Source: Nannocystis pusilla (GTDB lineage: Bacteria; Myxococcota_A; Polyangia; Nannocystales; Nannocystaceae). From it: DNA of 64,000 nucleotides. The DNA lies in assembly GCF_020073745.1 (NCBI RefSeq), contig NZ_JAIRAU010000028.1:434001-498000 (forward strand), written 5' to 3'. A model generated the notes under the pieces. It was not told where the DNA came from. It saw only the letters and a program-made list of their open reading frames with translations, and ran no database searches. The translations under genes were made by a program, and so were the position numbers. Below are positions 9,470 to 18,545 of this stretch, piece after piece (positions within the stretch are counted from its first letter, which is position 1; every line of letters starts with the position of its first letter).

Positions 9470-10300
9470 CTACTGGCAGCGCTGCGCGGTGAAGCTGCCC
9501 TCGAGGTTGACGTTGTTGTCGAAGAACGGCCCGTCGACGTGGCACAGGCGCCCGACCACTTCCTGAGCGTCGACCGAGATCAGCTCGAAGCTGGCGCTGA
9601 AGGTGCCGCCACCGAACGAGCACAGGTCGGGCTCCTCCTCCGCGCCGGTCTCCATCGCGGTGCCGGTCACGTCGGTCCCGGCGAGGTGGTAGAGGCCGGG
9701 GGTCTGGAAGGCGGTGGGGATCCGGATCGTGACCTCCCAGTTGTTGCCGCACTCGATGCCGACGTTCGGGTCGGCGCAGGTGGCCACCTGGTTCGACAGG
9801 CGCACGTACAGCGTGTCGGGGTCGACCGGCTCGCCCCCGGTCCCGCCGCTCGAGCTCTCGCCGGTCGGATCGGGCTCGGGCGGGATCTGGCCCTGCGTGT
9901 AGGCCAGCGTGGCGACGTCGAGCACGACCGCCTCGCCCTCGCACGGGTTCGGCTCGGGCGGCGGCGGGTCGTCGGTCTCGCTGCCGTGCGAGGTCATGGT
10001 CGGGTCGTAGCCGCTGGTGCCGGTGGAGGTGGCGGTCGGGTCCCAGCCGCTGGTGCTGGTCGCGGTGTCGGGCTCGGTGGTGCTGGGGCTGGTCGCCGTG
10101 CCGGGCCAGGCGGTCGTGGTCGCCGGCTCGTCGCCCGAGCCGCCGCCGGTCGAGCTCACGCCGTCGGTGCCGCCCTCGTCGGTGGTGCTGCTGTCGATGT
10201 TGCTGGTGTCGGAGCCGGAGCCGGAGCCGTCGCCCTTGGAGTCGCAGGCGAGGGCGACGGCGAACACGAGGCCGAGACAAGAGAAGCTGTAAGAACGCAT
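9470..10300 (-). CDS. Lipoprotein with Ser/Thr/Gly linker
   Basis: 276 residues. The signal MRSYSFSCLGLVFAVALACDS ends in a lipobox (VALAC). About 100 residues of low-complexity Ser/Thr/Gly/Asp linker follow, a layout that recurs in two other genes of this window. The C-terminal half (about 120-276) is a folded beta-rich domain with six cysteines, including NPCEGEAVVLDVATLAY, VATCADPNVGIECGNNW and GRLCHVDGPFF. I do not recognise the domain. Likely surface or outer-membrane anchored. Confidence 0.75.
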   Translation of the reverse strand: MRSYSFSCLGLVFAVALACDSKGDGSGSGSDTSNIDSSTTDEGGTDGVSSTGGGSGDEPATTTAWPGTATSPSTTEPDTATSTSGWDPTATSTGTSGYDPTMTSHGSETDDPPPPEPNPCEGEAVVLDVATLAYTQGQIPPEPDPTGESSSGGTGGEPVDPDTLYVRLSNQVATCADPNVGIECGNNWEVTIRIPTAFQTPGLYHLAGTDVTGTAMETGAEEEPDLCSFGGGTFSASFELISVDAQEVVGRLCHVDGPFFDNNVNLEGSFTAQRCQ

Positions 10301-10495
10301 GCGAGGGAGTTAGCACGGGCGTCAGGGCGGCGCATCAGGAGGTCCACACCTCGTCGATGTGCGTGCAGCCCATGACAGCGGCGTCGCAGACGATCACGGG
10401 CGCGCGTGTCAGTGTCACATTCGCCGTACGAGCGGCGATACGGCCATTTCGGCGCCAGAGCGCGCTCGTGGTCGAGGCGCGACAGGGCGGCGATG

Positions 10496-12862
10496 TCAGG
10501 GTGAGAGGTCGATCCGCAGCGTGCCGCCCTGCGCGATGTCGCCGTGCTTCAGGCGCGGCTGCGCCAGCGGCTCGCCCTCCCAGCTCGCTGCGGCCGTGCC
10601 CCCGACGGCGTCGTCGCCGGTGACGGGCGCGACGATCCGCAGGTCGCCGCCGGCGAGGTGCAGGATCGCCTCGCTGAAGATCGGGCTGCCGAGCAAGTAG
10701 TCCTCGGTGCCGGCGATCGGGAACAAGCCCCACGCCGCGAACGCCAGCCACCCGCTCATCGTGCCGCCGTCGTCGTTGCCGGGCAGACCGCCGGGGTGAT
10801 CGCCGTAGCGGTTGCGCAGGACCCACCGCGACCAGCGGGCGCTGCCGGCGTGGTCACCCAGGGCGCTGAACATGAACGGCGCGTGGATGTCCGGCTCGTT
10901 GCCCTGCCAGTAGTACTGCTGCGGCATCAGGCTGATGACCTCCTGCTCGGAGTCGGCGAAGAACTGCTGCAGCCGCGCGAGCGTGGCCTCCCGCCCGCCC
11001 ATCGCCTCGGTCAGGCCGTCGAGGTCGTGCGGGGCGTACCACGCGTACTGCAGCGCGTTGCCCTCGGCGTAGAAGTCCTGCCAGGTCAGCGGGTCGTCGA
11101 CCGGGACGAACGCGCCGGTCTCGGAGCGCGCGACCAAAAACTGCTGCTCGGGGTCCCACACGTTCCTCCAGGAGCCGGCCCGCTCGGCGAACATGTCGGC
11201 GTCGGCCTGCTCGCCCAGGACCTCGGCGAGCTTCGCCAGCGCGAAGTCGTTGTAGGCCGACTCGAGCGTCCACGACGACGAGCTGCCGCCGGCCTCGACC
11301 GGGACGTAGCCGAGCTCGATGTACTTGTCGACCGCCATGCGCCCGCCGTACGGCGAGCCCGGCGGCACCGGCTCCGTCGCCGTCTTGCGCATCGCCGCGT
11401 ACGCCGAGGCCAAACCGACGTCGTCGGGGTCGAAGCCCTTGAGGATGCTGTCGGCGAACACGATCGTCGCGCTCTCGCCGTCCATGCCGTTGGTGTAGCC
11501 GGTGCCGAGCGGCCAGCGCGGCATCCAGCCGCCGTCCTCGGCCATCCTCGTCAGCGAGCGCAGCATGTCGGCCTGGTACTCGGGGTACAGCAGCGTCAAC
11601 AGCGGGTGCAGCGTGCGGAAGGTGTCCCACAGCGAGAAGTCGGTGTAGTACGGCCGGTCGGTGGTGTGCACCGCGTCGTCGAGCCCGCGGTAGCTGCCGT
11701 CGACGTCGCTGGCGAGCGTCGGCATCAGCAGCGCGTGGTAGATCGCCGTGTAGAGCAGCTTGAAGTCGCGCGGGCTCTCGCCGCGCACCTCCACGCGCGC
11801 CAGCTCCTGCTCCCACGCGGCCTCGGCGGCCGTCCGCGCGGCCTCGAAGTCGAGGTCGGGCGCCTCGGCGTCGAGGTTCATGGCGGCGTGCTCGGCGTCG
11901 ACGAAGGAGAGGCCGACGCCGATGACGACGGGCTCGCCCGGATCGAACCGCACATACGCCCCGACCGCGGGGCCCTCCTGCGCAGCCGCGCCGTCGACCG
12001 GGGTGCCGTCGTCCCAGCTGCCGAACGCCGCGAACGGCCGCGAGGCCCGCAGCGCGTAGTAGACCCTGACGCCGCCGAAGCGACCGGAGTAGCCGCCGGA
12101 GACCTGGTGGTGGCCGCGGATCTCCCCGGCCTCGGCGTCGACCTCGACCTGCCCGCCGACGACCTCGACGTCGGGCAGGCCGTGCGCGAGGTCGAGGATG
12201 ACCACTGGGTCCTGTCCTTCGGGGAAGGTGAAGCGCTGCAGCCCGACCCGCGCGGTGGCCGTCAGCTCGGCCGCGATCCCGTCGGCCAGAGTGACGGCGT
12301 AGTAGCCGGGGCTGGCCTGCTCGCTGTCCTTGTCGTAGGCCACGCGGTAGCCGCCGACCTCCGTCTTGTCGGGGCTCATGCCGAGGGTCGGCATGACGCG
12401 CACGTTCCCGTAGTCGACGATGCCGGTGCCGTGCATGCGCACCTGCGAGAAGCCCTGGATCTCGGTGTCGTCGTAGTGGTACCCGGCGCAGTGGGAGAAC
12501 GCGAGCGCGAACCCGCCGGTCAGGGTGGTGTCGGGCCCCGGCCGGGCCAGCCCGAAGGGGACCTGCGGGCCCGGGTAGCTGCTGCCGACGCCGTAGCCGG
12601 ACCCGCCGGTACCGATGAACGGATCGACGTGCTGGATCAGCGGCGCCGGTGCGAACACGCCTGGAAGTTCAGGTTCTTCCGAGCCTGTCGTCGGGGACAT
12701 GCTCGTGCCGTCGCTGCCGTCGCTGCCCGTGGTCGGCGCGGTGGTGCCGCCGGTCGTCGTGCCGGCGCTGCCGCTGTCGCTGTCGGTCGCGTCGGCGGGC
12801 GGCGGGTCGGTGCAGGCTGCTAGCAGGAACGCGGCCGGGAGCAGGCGCAGACGCGGGAGCAT
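10496..12862 (-). CDS. Secreted GH92 alpha-mannosidase-type lipoprotein
   Basis: 788 residues from the ATG at 12862, which begins a lipoprotein signal (MLPRLRLLPAAFLLAACTD); the frame is open further upstream but without protein-like content. A Ser/Thr/Gly linker of about 50 residues leads to the N-terminal beta-sandwich of GH92 (HVDPFIGTGG and PGPQVPFGLARPGPDT) and then the (alpha/alpha)6 catalytic domain (SLWDTFRTLHPLLTLLYPEY, GGWMPRWPLGTGYTNGM, IHAPFMFSALGD, GNDDGGTMSGWLAF). GH92 enzymes are calcium-dependent exo-acting mannosidases, so this is probably an outer-membrane enzyme cleaving mannose from yeast or plant glycans or glycoproteins. A repeat array lies in the linker. The gene stands alone, not in a polysaccharide-utilisation cluster. 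Confidence 0.93.
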   Translation of the reverse strand: MLPRLRLLPAAFLLAACTDPPPADATDSDSGSAGTTTGGTTAPTTGSDGSDGTSMSPTTGSEEPELPGVFAPAPLIQHVDPFIGTGGSGYGVGSSYPGPQVPFGLARPGPDTTLTGGFALAFSHCAGYHYDDTEIQGFSQVRMHGTGIVDYGNVRVMPTLGMSPDKTEVGGYRVAYDKDSEQASPGYYAVTLADGIAAELTATARVGLQRFTFPEGQDPVVILDLAHGLPDVEVVGGQVEVDAEAGEIRGHHQVSGGYSGRFGGVRVYYALRASRPFAAFGSWDDGTPVDGAAAQEGPAVGAYVRFDPGEPVVIGVGLSFVDAEHAAMNLDAEAPDLDFEAARTAAEAAWEQELARVEVRGESPRDFKLLYTAIYHALLMPTLASDVDGSYRGLDDAVHTTDRPYYTDFSLWDTFRTLHPLLTLLYPEYQADMLRSLTRMAEDGGWMPRWPLGTGYTNGMDGESATIVFADSILKGFDPDDVGLASAYAAMRKTATEPVPPGSPYGGRMAVDKYIELGYVPVEAGGSSSSWTLESAYNDFALAKLAEVLGEQADADMFAERAGSWRNVWDPEQQFLVARSETGAFVPVDDPLTWQDFYAEGNALQYAWYAPHDLDGLTEAMGGREATLARLQQFFADSEQEVISLMPQQYYWQGNEPDIHAPFMFSALGDHAGSARWSRWVLRNRYGDHPGGLPGNDDGGTMSGWLAFAAWGLFPIAGTEDYLLGSPIFSEAILHLAGGDLRIVAPVTGDDAVGGTAAASWEGEPLAQPRLKHGDIAQGGTLRIDLSP
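12670..12701. repeat. 14-bp module array in the GH92 linker codons
   Basis: CAGG 12670, CCTG 12684, CATG 12698. It falls in the flexible linker just before the first folded domain. Confidence 0.55.
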
Positions 12863-13098
12863 GGCCCACGATAGCGCGACGGGTGGAGCCGGACGCGGCA
12901 GTGCAGATGAGTTATGCGGCGCCCGTCGCCGACCATGCGGGCCGCGCTCCCCGGCGACCGCGGGTCGGTATGTGCGGGTGCGGCTCGAACACCGCGTGCT
13001 CGCACTCGCGAGGACGAGCTTCGACAACGCCGAGGGCCCCGATCCGCTGCCCGGGGAACGCCGCGGCACGGAGCGCGAATTCGCGCGACTCAACTTCG

Positions 13099-13350
13099 TC
13101 AGAGCTTGGCGTCGTAGTTGTGCGGATCGTGATTGAAGGTCGACCGGCAGCGGGCGATCTGGGTCACCGGCAAGCGCTCGCGGTCGGGGAACAGCACGTA
13201 GTCCTCGCCCGCCTCGGTGACGACGTCGAGCACCTGCGCCTCGAAGCGCTCGCCGTTGCGCAGCTCGACCTGCACGGGTCGCTTGAAGTGGGCCGATTCC
13301 TCGAGGACGTCGAGGAAGTCGCATCGTCCGGTCGGTTCTGTCTGTTCCAT
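13099..13350 (-). CDS. Rof (Rho-binding antiterminator)-like protein
   Basis: 83 residues from the ATG at 13350; the longer upstream reading is not protein-like. RCDFLDVLEESAHFKRPVQV, then LRNGERFEAQVLDVVT and EDYVLFPDRERLPV follow the small beta-barrel pattern of Rof/YaeO proteins, which bind Rho and inhibit termination in E. coli: an N-terminal Cys-Asp helix, a strand with NGE, then strands ending in a conserved I-x-R/S. I give this by pattern, not by alignment. It could also be another small Sm-like barrel protein. Confidence 0.6.
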   Translation of the reverse strand: MEQTEPTGRCDFLDVLEESAHFKRPVQVELRNGERFEAQVLDVVTEAGEDYVLFPDRERLPVTQIARCRSTFNHDPHNYDAKL

Positions 13351-13544
13351 GGCGTACTCCGCGGTGCTCCAAGCCTGAGCGCCGCACGCGGCCCAGGCAA
13401 GCTGAGCCGCTGCGGTGCATGCGAGCCACGAGGCGTCGCGCGCTCCGGGAGGGTCCGTCGTCGCGACGCACAGGGCGCCGCGGCAGCGAGCCCGACCGCG
13501 CTCGTCGGCCCTCGCGTGAGGCACGATCGCCGGATCGCTACAAA

Positions 13545-13576
13545 TATGACTCTTCAGACATGCCCTTTGAGACATA
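13545..13576. repeat. 14-bp module array
   Basis: TATG 13545, CATG 13559, CATA 13573. The right-hand module (TGCCCTTTGAGACA) keeps the dyad with one change. Confidence 0.65.
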
Positions 13577-13721
13577 GCGGCGAGCACATCCCGGCGACGG
13601 CGCTACGGCGCCAGCTCGACGTCGGCCTCGACCGCGAACGCCCGGCCCCAGTCGCACCGCGCCTGCAGGGTCGCTCGCTGCGACCGGGCCGACCTGGCGG
13701 CGAGGGTGAGCGCCCGGTGAA

Positions 13722-13753
13722 CATGTCTATGAGGCCATGTCCTCGTAGACATA
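13722..13753. repeat. 14-bp module array
   Basis: CATG 13722, CATG 13736, CATA 13750, about 100 bases before the SRPBCC gene. Confidence 0.65.
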
Positions 13754-13854
13754 TCAACCCTCGTGCGAGCCGTGAGCGAGCGCGCGGCGATCGCAAGATC
13801 GTCCAAGTTGTCGGCCCGCCACGGTGCCACCCTCGGGCCGCGGAGAACAGAACC

Positions 13855-14253
13855 ATGGCGACAATTTTTAGAGAGATCCTGGTCGACGCCGACGTCGACG
13901 CGACCTGGGCGGCGCTGTGCGACGTCGGCGCGATCCACCAGCGGCTGGCGCGCGGCTTCGTCGTCGACACCACCCTCGACGGCGACCACCGCACCGTCAC
14001 CTTCGCCGGCGGGGTCGTCGTACGCGAGCGGCTGATCGGCCGCGACGACGCCCGGCGGCGCCTCGCTTACGCGGTGGTCGACGACCCTGCGGTGCGCCAC
14101 CACGCCTCGTTCCAGGTGTTCCCGGGCGACCTCGGCGGCAGCCGGATCGTGTGGATCACCGACGTCGCGCCCGACCCCGCGGCACCGATGTTCGCGGGGA
14201 TGATCGACACCGGCGCGGCCGCCATCCGCCGCACCCTCGCCGCCTCACGCTGA
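13855..14253 (+). CDS. SRPBCC (START-like) family protein
   Basis: 132 residues, the usual size of a single polyketide-cyclase/START-like domain. The start MATIFREILVDADVDATWAALCD is the typical first strand and helix of the fold; GRDDARRRLAYAVVD, HHASFQVFPGDLGGSRIVWITDV and a long C-terminal helix follow. Such proteins bind hydrophobic ligands in a deep cavity; the specific ligand cannot be predicted. The ATG at 13855 fits the domain boundary. The gene converges on the batA-like operon, with a repeat array between them. Confidence 0.85.
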   Translation: MATIFREILVDADVDATWAALCDVGAIHQRLARGFVVDTTLDGDHRTVTFAGGVVVRERLIGRDDARRRLAYAVVDDPAVRHHASFQVFPGDLGGSRIVWITDVAPDPAAPMFAGMIDTGAAAIRRTLAASR

Positions 14254-14322
14254 GCCGGCCCCGGGCTGCATGGAGACGGCCGGCCGTGCGCGGGCCTGCG
14301 TCTGCTTCAGGGTTCTTCAGGA

Positions 14323-14368
14323 CATGCCCATACGAACATGTCCCTGAACACATGCCTTTTAAAACATG
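14323..14368. repeat. 14-bp module array between convergent genes (4 tetrads)
   Basis: CATG 14323, 14337, 14351, 14365. It sits between the SRPBCC gene end (14253) and the end of the batA-like gene (14380), another convergent junction. Confidence 0.8.
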
Positions 14369-14379
14369 CCCGTTCGCGC

Positions 14380-16494
14380 TCACGCGCGGCGGGGCTGGGC
14401 GCGGCGGGAGGTGAGGCGCCAGCGCAGGATCGACTCGGCGAGCAGGAGCAGCGCCACGAGCAGCACGAGCGGGCGCCAGCGCGGGTAGCGGGCGGCGGCC
14501 AGGACCTCGCCGCCCTCGATGCGCGGGCCGGCGACCGCGTGCGACGTAGTGTCGCTCTCGGCCGGGTCGACCTGCACGGCGAAGCGGAGCGGCGGCTCGT
14601 CGTCGCCGCGCTCGACCGTGTAGTGGCCGGGGGTCCACGTGTCCTTGAAGACAGCCTGGCCCTGGCCGTCGGGCACCGCGGCCAGGCGCTCGCCCCCGGG
14701 GGTGACGACGGTCGCCGGGCGGTCGCCGGGCAGGATCCGCGGCTCCCCGACCCGCAACACCGCGCCCGCGGCTCCTTGCTGGCTGGCGTCGAGGTAGGCG
14801 ACCAGGCGCTCGACGAGCGGGACGAAGCCTGGCCGAAGGGGCAGGTCGGACCAGTCGCGGTCGACCGAGGTGGTGAGCAGGGCCACGCGGCCGCGGCCGT
14901 GGGCGCGGGTGATCAGCGCCGGCGCGCCGCTGGTGAAGCTGAGGGCGACGTCGACCGCGCGCGCGGCGTCGGGCTCGAGCAGGAACAGCCGGCGCGTGCG
15001 GGCGCCGAGCAGGCCGAGGTCGTCGCCGAGGCCGCGCAGGGCCGGGTGGGCCAGGTTGGCCGGGGCGAGCCCCTCCGTGCGGTTCTCGGTGCGGCCCGGC
15101 GCGGTGCCGACGATCAGGGCCTCGCGCAGGCGCAGCGGCAGCAGCTCGCCGAGGCGCTCGTTGTAGGCGCCGGCCTCGACGCGCTCGCCGACGGTGACGA
15201 ACAGGCCGAGGCCCTCCTCGACCCGGCGCGTCAACGCGGCGGCGGCGTCGGGCGCGGGCGCGCGGACGTTGGCGAGGACCACCACGTCGACGCCGGCGAG
15301 CGGCCGGGGCTCGCGCAGGCGGGCCTCGAGCTGGTCGGGCGCGAGGCCGTGGACGCGCAGGCGTCGGCCCGGCGCGGCGGCCAGCGCTGTGGCGAGGAAG
15401 AACACCTCGTCGTGGGCCCGCATCTCGCTCGGGTCGCCGTTGACGAGCACGATGTCGAGCTCGTCCTCGCCGGCGAGCCAGAAGTGACGCACCTCGTCGC
15501 CGGGCAGCGGGTCGTCGTCGAGCTCGACCAGCGCCAGCGCGGCCGGGCTCGGCCCGTCGCCGATCAGCGTGTGCGTGAACTCGACCCGCGCCTCGCCGCC
15601 GCGCGGGACCATGACGTCGGCGCGCGCGACCTCCTCGCCGCCGAGCTGCATGGCGACGGCGACGCGGCGCAGGTTGTCGGCCTCGACCGGCCCCGGCGCG
15701 TGCCGCCGCACCACGCCCCAGACCCGCACGGCCCGCGGATCGAGGTCGCGCGCGGGCTCCCAGCCGACTGTATCGAGGGACATGTGCTCGGGGACATCCG
15801 GCAGCGCGTCGAGGCTGCCGAGCGCGGGCACCGGCAGGATCGGCGTCTCGGGTCCCGCGGTCTCCGGCAGGCTGCCGAGGCCGCGCGCGGTCGGATCGCC
15901 GATGGCGTAGACGGCCCGCCGCCGCCCGCCGTCGCCGCGCAGCAGGGCGGCCGCGACCGGCAGGCCGCTGTCGAGCGGCCACGCCCCGGACCGGGGAGCG
16001 CCGCCGGAGATCCACTCGCCGATCGCCTCGCGCACGCGCCCGAGGTCGGCCGACAGCTCGAGCCGCGGGCCGGACGGATCGCTGGTCACGAGCCCCACGC
16101 GGCTGCCGGGCGGCAAGGCGTCGACCACCGCGGCGGCGGCGTCGGCGGCCCCGTCGAGGGCACGCACGCCACCTGTCTTCAAGGACATGCTCATCGAGCC
16201 ATCCACCAGCAAGATGGCGTCGTGCGGCTCGCCGAGCACCGCCACGCGCGCCCGCCCGGAGCTGACCGGCCGCGCCAGCGCCAGCGCCAGCAGGGCCAGC
16301 GCGGCCAGCCGCAGGGCCAGGAGCAGGCGGTCGCGCAGGTGGCGGCGCATGGTGACGACCTCGTCGCCCGGCTTGACGAAGCGCAGCGCGGCGAAGGCGA
16401 TCCGCCGCGGCTCCTCGCGCCCGCGCAGGTGAGCGACCAGCGGGGCCGCCAGGCCGAGCAGGCCGAGCAGGAGCAGCGGCGCCAGCAGACTCAC
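14380..16494 (-). CDS. BatA-like membrane protein with vWA domain
   Basis: 704 residues from a GTG at 16494 that overlaps the stop of the DUF58 gene (GTGA), third gene of a moxR operon. It starts with the aerotolerance (BatA) N-terminal region: a membrane helix SLLAPLLLLGLLGLAAPLV, the cytoplasmic segment with RIAFAALRFV, and a second helix LRLAALALLALALARPV. A von Willebrand A domain follows with an intact MIDAS (D98-G-S100-M-S102), and the C-terminal half is a periplasmic region closed by a last helix (LVLLVALLLLAESIL) and a basic tail. Role: assembly or maturation of envelope complexes with the MoxR ATPase (family knowledge). Two repeat arrays fall in its codons, one over the MIDAS. Confidence 0.88.
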   Translation of the reverse strand: MSLLAPLLLLGLLGLAAPLVAHLRGREEPRRIAFAALRFVKPGDEVVTMRRHLRDRLLLALRLAALALLALALARPVSSGRARVAVLGEPHDAILLVDGSMSMSLKTGGVRALDGAADAAAAVVDALPPGSRVGLVTSDPSGPRLELSADLGRVREAIGEWISGGAPRSGAWPLDSGLPVAAALLRGDGGRRRAVYAIGDPTARGLGSLPETAGPETPILPVPALGSLDALPDVPEHMSLDTVGWEPARDLDPRAVRVWGVVRRHAPGPVEADNLRRVAVAMQLGGEEVARADVMVPRGGEARVEFTHTLIGDGPSPAALALVELDDDPLPGDEVRHFWLAGEDELDIVLVNGDPSEMRAHDEVFFLATALAAAPGRRLRVHGLAPDQLEARLREPRPLAGVDVVVLANVRAPAPDAAAALTRRVEEGLGLFVTVGERVEAGAYNERLGELLPLRLREALIVGTAPGRTENRTEGLAPANLAHPALRGLGDDLGLLGARTRRLFLLEPDAARAVDVALSFTSGAPALITRAHGRGRVALLTTSVDRDWSDLPLRPGFVPLVERLVAYLDASQQGAAGAVLRVGEPRILPGDRPATVVTPGGERLAAVPDGQGQAVFKDTWTPGHYTVERGDDEPPLRFAVQVDPAESDTTSHAVAGPRIEGGEVLAAARYPRWRPLVLLVALLLLAESILRWRLTSRRAQPRRA
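15767..15798. repeat. 14-bp module array inside the batA-like gene
   Basis: ACTG 15767, CATG 15781, CATC 15795; encodes part of VPEHMSLDTVGWE. Confidence 0.55.
16172..16203. repeat. 14-bp module array over the MIDAS codons of batA-like
   Basis: CCTG 16172, CATG 16186, CATC 16200. In the gene's frame the array covers the codons of DGSMSMSLKTGG, the metal-binding motif. Confidence 0.65.
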
Positions 16495-17504
16495 GGCCGC
16501 ACCTCCACGCCGCCCTCCGCCGCCGCCTCGCCCTGCAGCGCGCGCAGCAGCCCGAGGAAGGCGGCCGTCACCGGCGTGTCGGTGACGACGCGATGACACA
16601 CGAGCCCGCGCCCGAGGCAGCCGTCGGCGAACGCGCCGAGGTAGGCGCGCAGGCGCTGGAGGTAGGCCGCGCGCAGGCTGGCGCCGAGGCCCTCGACCTC
16701 GGGGCGGACGCCGCGGACGTCCTCGAGCCGCAGCAGCTCGCGCCCGGACCACGGGAACTCGAGCTCGTCGCGGTGCAGCACCTGCAGCAGCACGACCGCG
16801 TGCCCGCGCCCGGCGAGCGCCGCCAGCTCGTCGAGCAGCCCGGCCTCGGCCGCGGGCAAGGCTGCGCCTTCGGACATGTCTCGAGAGGCATGTTCATCTG
16901 CGCAGGGATCGAGGAAGTCGGACACCAGCACGACCAGGCTGCGCCGCGGTAGCTGCGGCCCGACCGCGGCGACCAGGCGCGGCCACGGGCAGATCCCGGC
17001 GGGGGCCTTCCCCAGCGCCTCGGCCAGCGCGAGCAGCCGCCGCGACCCGCCCTGCGGCCGCAGCTGCTGCAGGTCGACGCCGCCGCCGCCGCCGCTGGCG
17101 AGCCCGAGCCGGTCGCCCTGCCGGGCCGCCAGGCTGGCCAGCCCGGCCACCAGCGCGCCCGCGTAGGTCGCCTTGCGCTCGATGCCTGTCCCGTAGGACA
17201 TGCCCCCGGAGCCATCCATCAAGAAGACCGCGGACAGCACGTCCTCGGCGTCGTGCTGGCGCAGCACGTAGCGGTCGTCGCGGGCCGCGGCGCGCCAGTC
17301 GAGCCGGCGCAGGTCGTCCCCGGGGACGTAGGGCCGGTGGCCGCGGAACACGTCGCCGGCGCCGGCCCGGGCGGCCAGGTGCCGGCCGGGGCGCCCGCCC
17401 CACACCGCCTGCCCGACCCGCAGCACCCGCCCGCGCAGCAGCTCGCGCAGCTCCGCCGGCAGCGCGGCGGCGAGGGCGGTATCCGGATCTGGTCCTGAGG
17501 ACAT
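16491..17504 (-). CDS. DUF58 (vWA-like) protein
   Basis: 337 residues from the ATG at 17504, second gene of the moxR operon. The DUF58 hallmark FRGHRPYVPGDDLRRLDWRA is clear, followed by a vWA-type domain (VLSAVFLMDGSGGMSYG, then LVVLVSDFLDP). The MIDAS normally reads DxSxS; here D97-G-S99-G-G101, so the third ligand serine is glycine, which may weaken metal binding. Repeat arrays lie on the start codon, over the MIDAS and inside the vWA domain, where one adds DEHASRDMSEGAALPA between SDFLDP and a helix. DUF58 proteins act with MoxR ATPases as adaptors or substrate receptors. Confidence 0.9.
   Translation of the reverse strand: MSSGPDPDTALAAALPAELRELLRGRVLRVGQAVWGGRPGRHLAARAGAGDVFRGHRPYVPGDDLRRLDWRAAARDDRYVLRQHDAEDVLSAVFLMDGSGGMSYGTGIERKATYAGALVAGLASLAARQGDRLGLASGGGGGVDLQQLRPQGGSRRLLALAEALGKAPAGICPWPRLVAAVGPQLPRRSLVVLVSDFLDPCADEHASRDMSEGAALPAAEAGLLDELAALAGRGHAVVLLQVLHRDELEFPWSGRELLRLEDVRGVRPEVEGLGASLRAAYLQRLRAYLGAFADGCLGRGLVCHRVVTDTPVTAAFLGLLRALQGEAAAEGGVEVRP
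16861..16906. repeat. 14-bp module array inside the DUF58 vWA domain (4 tetrads)
   Basis: GCTG 16861, CATG 16875, CATG 16889, CAGG 16903. The translated block (ADEHASRDMSEGAALPA) interrupts the domain after SDFLDP and looks like an insertion. Confidence 0.7.
17185..17216. repeat. 14-bp module array over the DUF58 MIDAS codons
   Basis: CCTG 17185, CATG 17199, CATC 17213; the module 17187-17200 is a perfect TGTCC-N4-GGACA. It covers DGSGGMSYGTG, the same protein place as the array in the batA-like gene. Confidence 0.7.
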
Positions 17505-17514
17505 GGTGAAATGG

Positions 17515-17519
<5 letters not shown>
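17488..17519. repeat. 14-bp module array on the DUF58 start and moxR stop
   Basis: TCTG 17488, CATG 17502, CAGG 17516. The CATG supplies the DUF58 start codon (minus strand) and the right end touches the moxR stop codon. Confidence 0.55.
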
Positions 17520-18525
<1,006 letters not shown>

Positions 18526-18545
18526 GGGGCGCGGAGTATAGCGCG

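Larger units (their letters stand above)
13351..13854. other. Intergenic region with two repeat arrays
   Basis: No gene supported. Two 14-bp arrays (13545-13576 and 13722-13753) lie in locally A/T-richer patches such as CTACAAATATGACTCTTCAG. The long Arg/Ala-rich reading frames here are not convincing. Confidence 0.5.

Noticed and set aside
10544..12823. Plus-strand reading frame of about 760 codons opposite the GH92 gene
   Set aside because: Mirror of the GH92 codon pattern; Arg/Val/Ala-rich with no protein features. Similar long mirror frames occur opposite most genes here.
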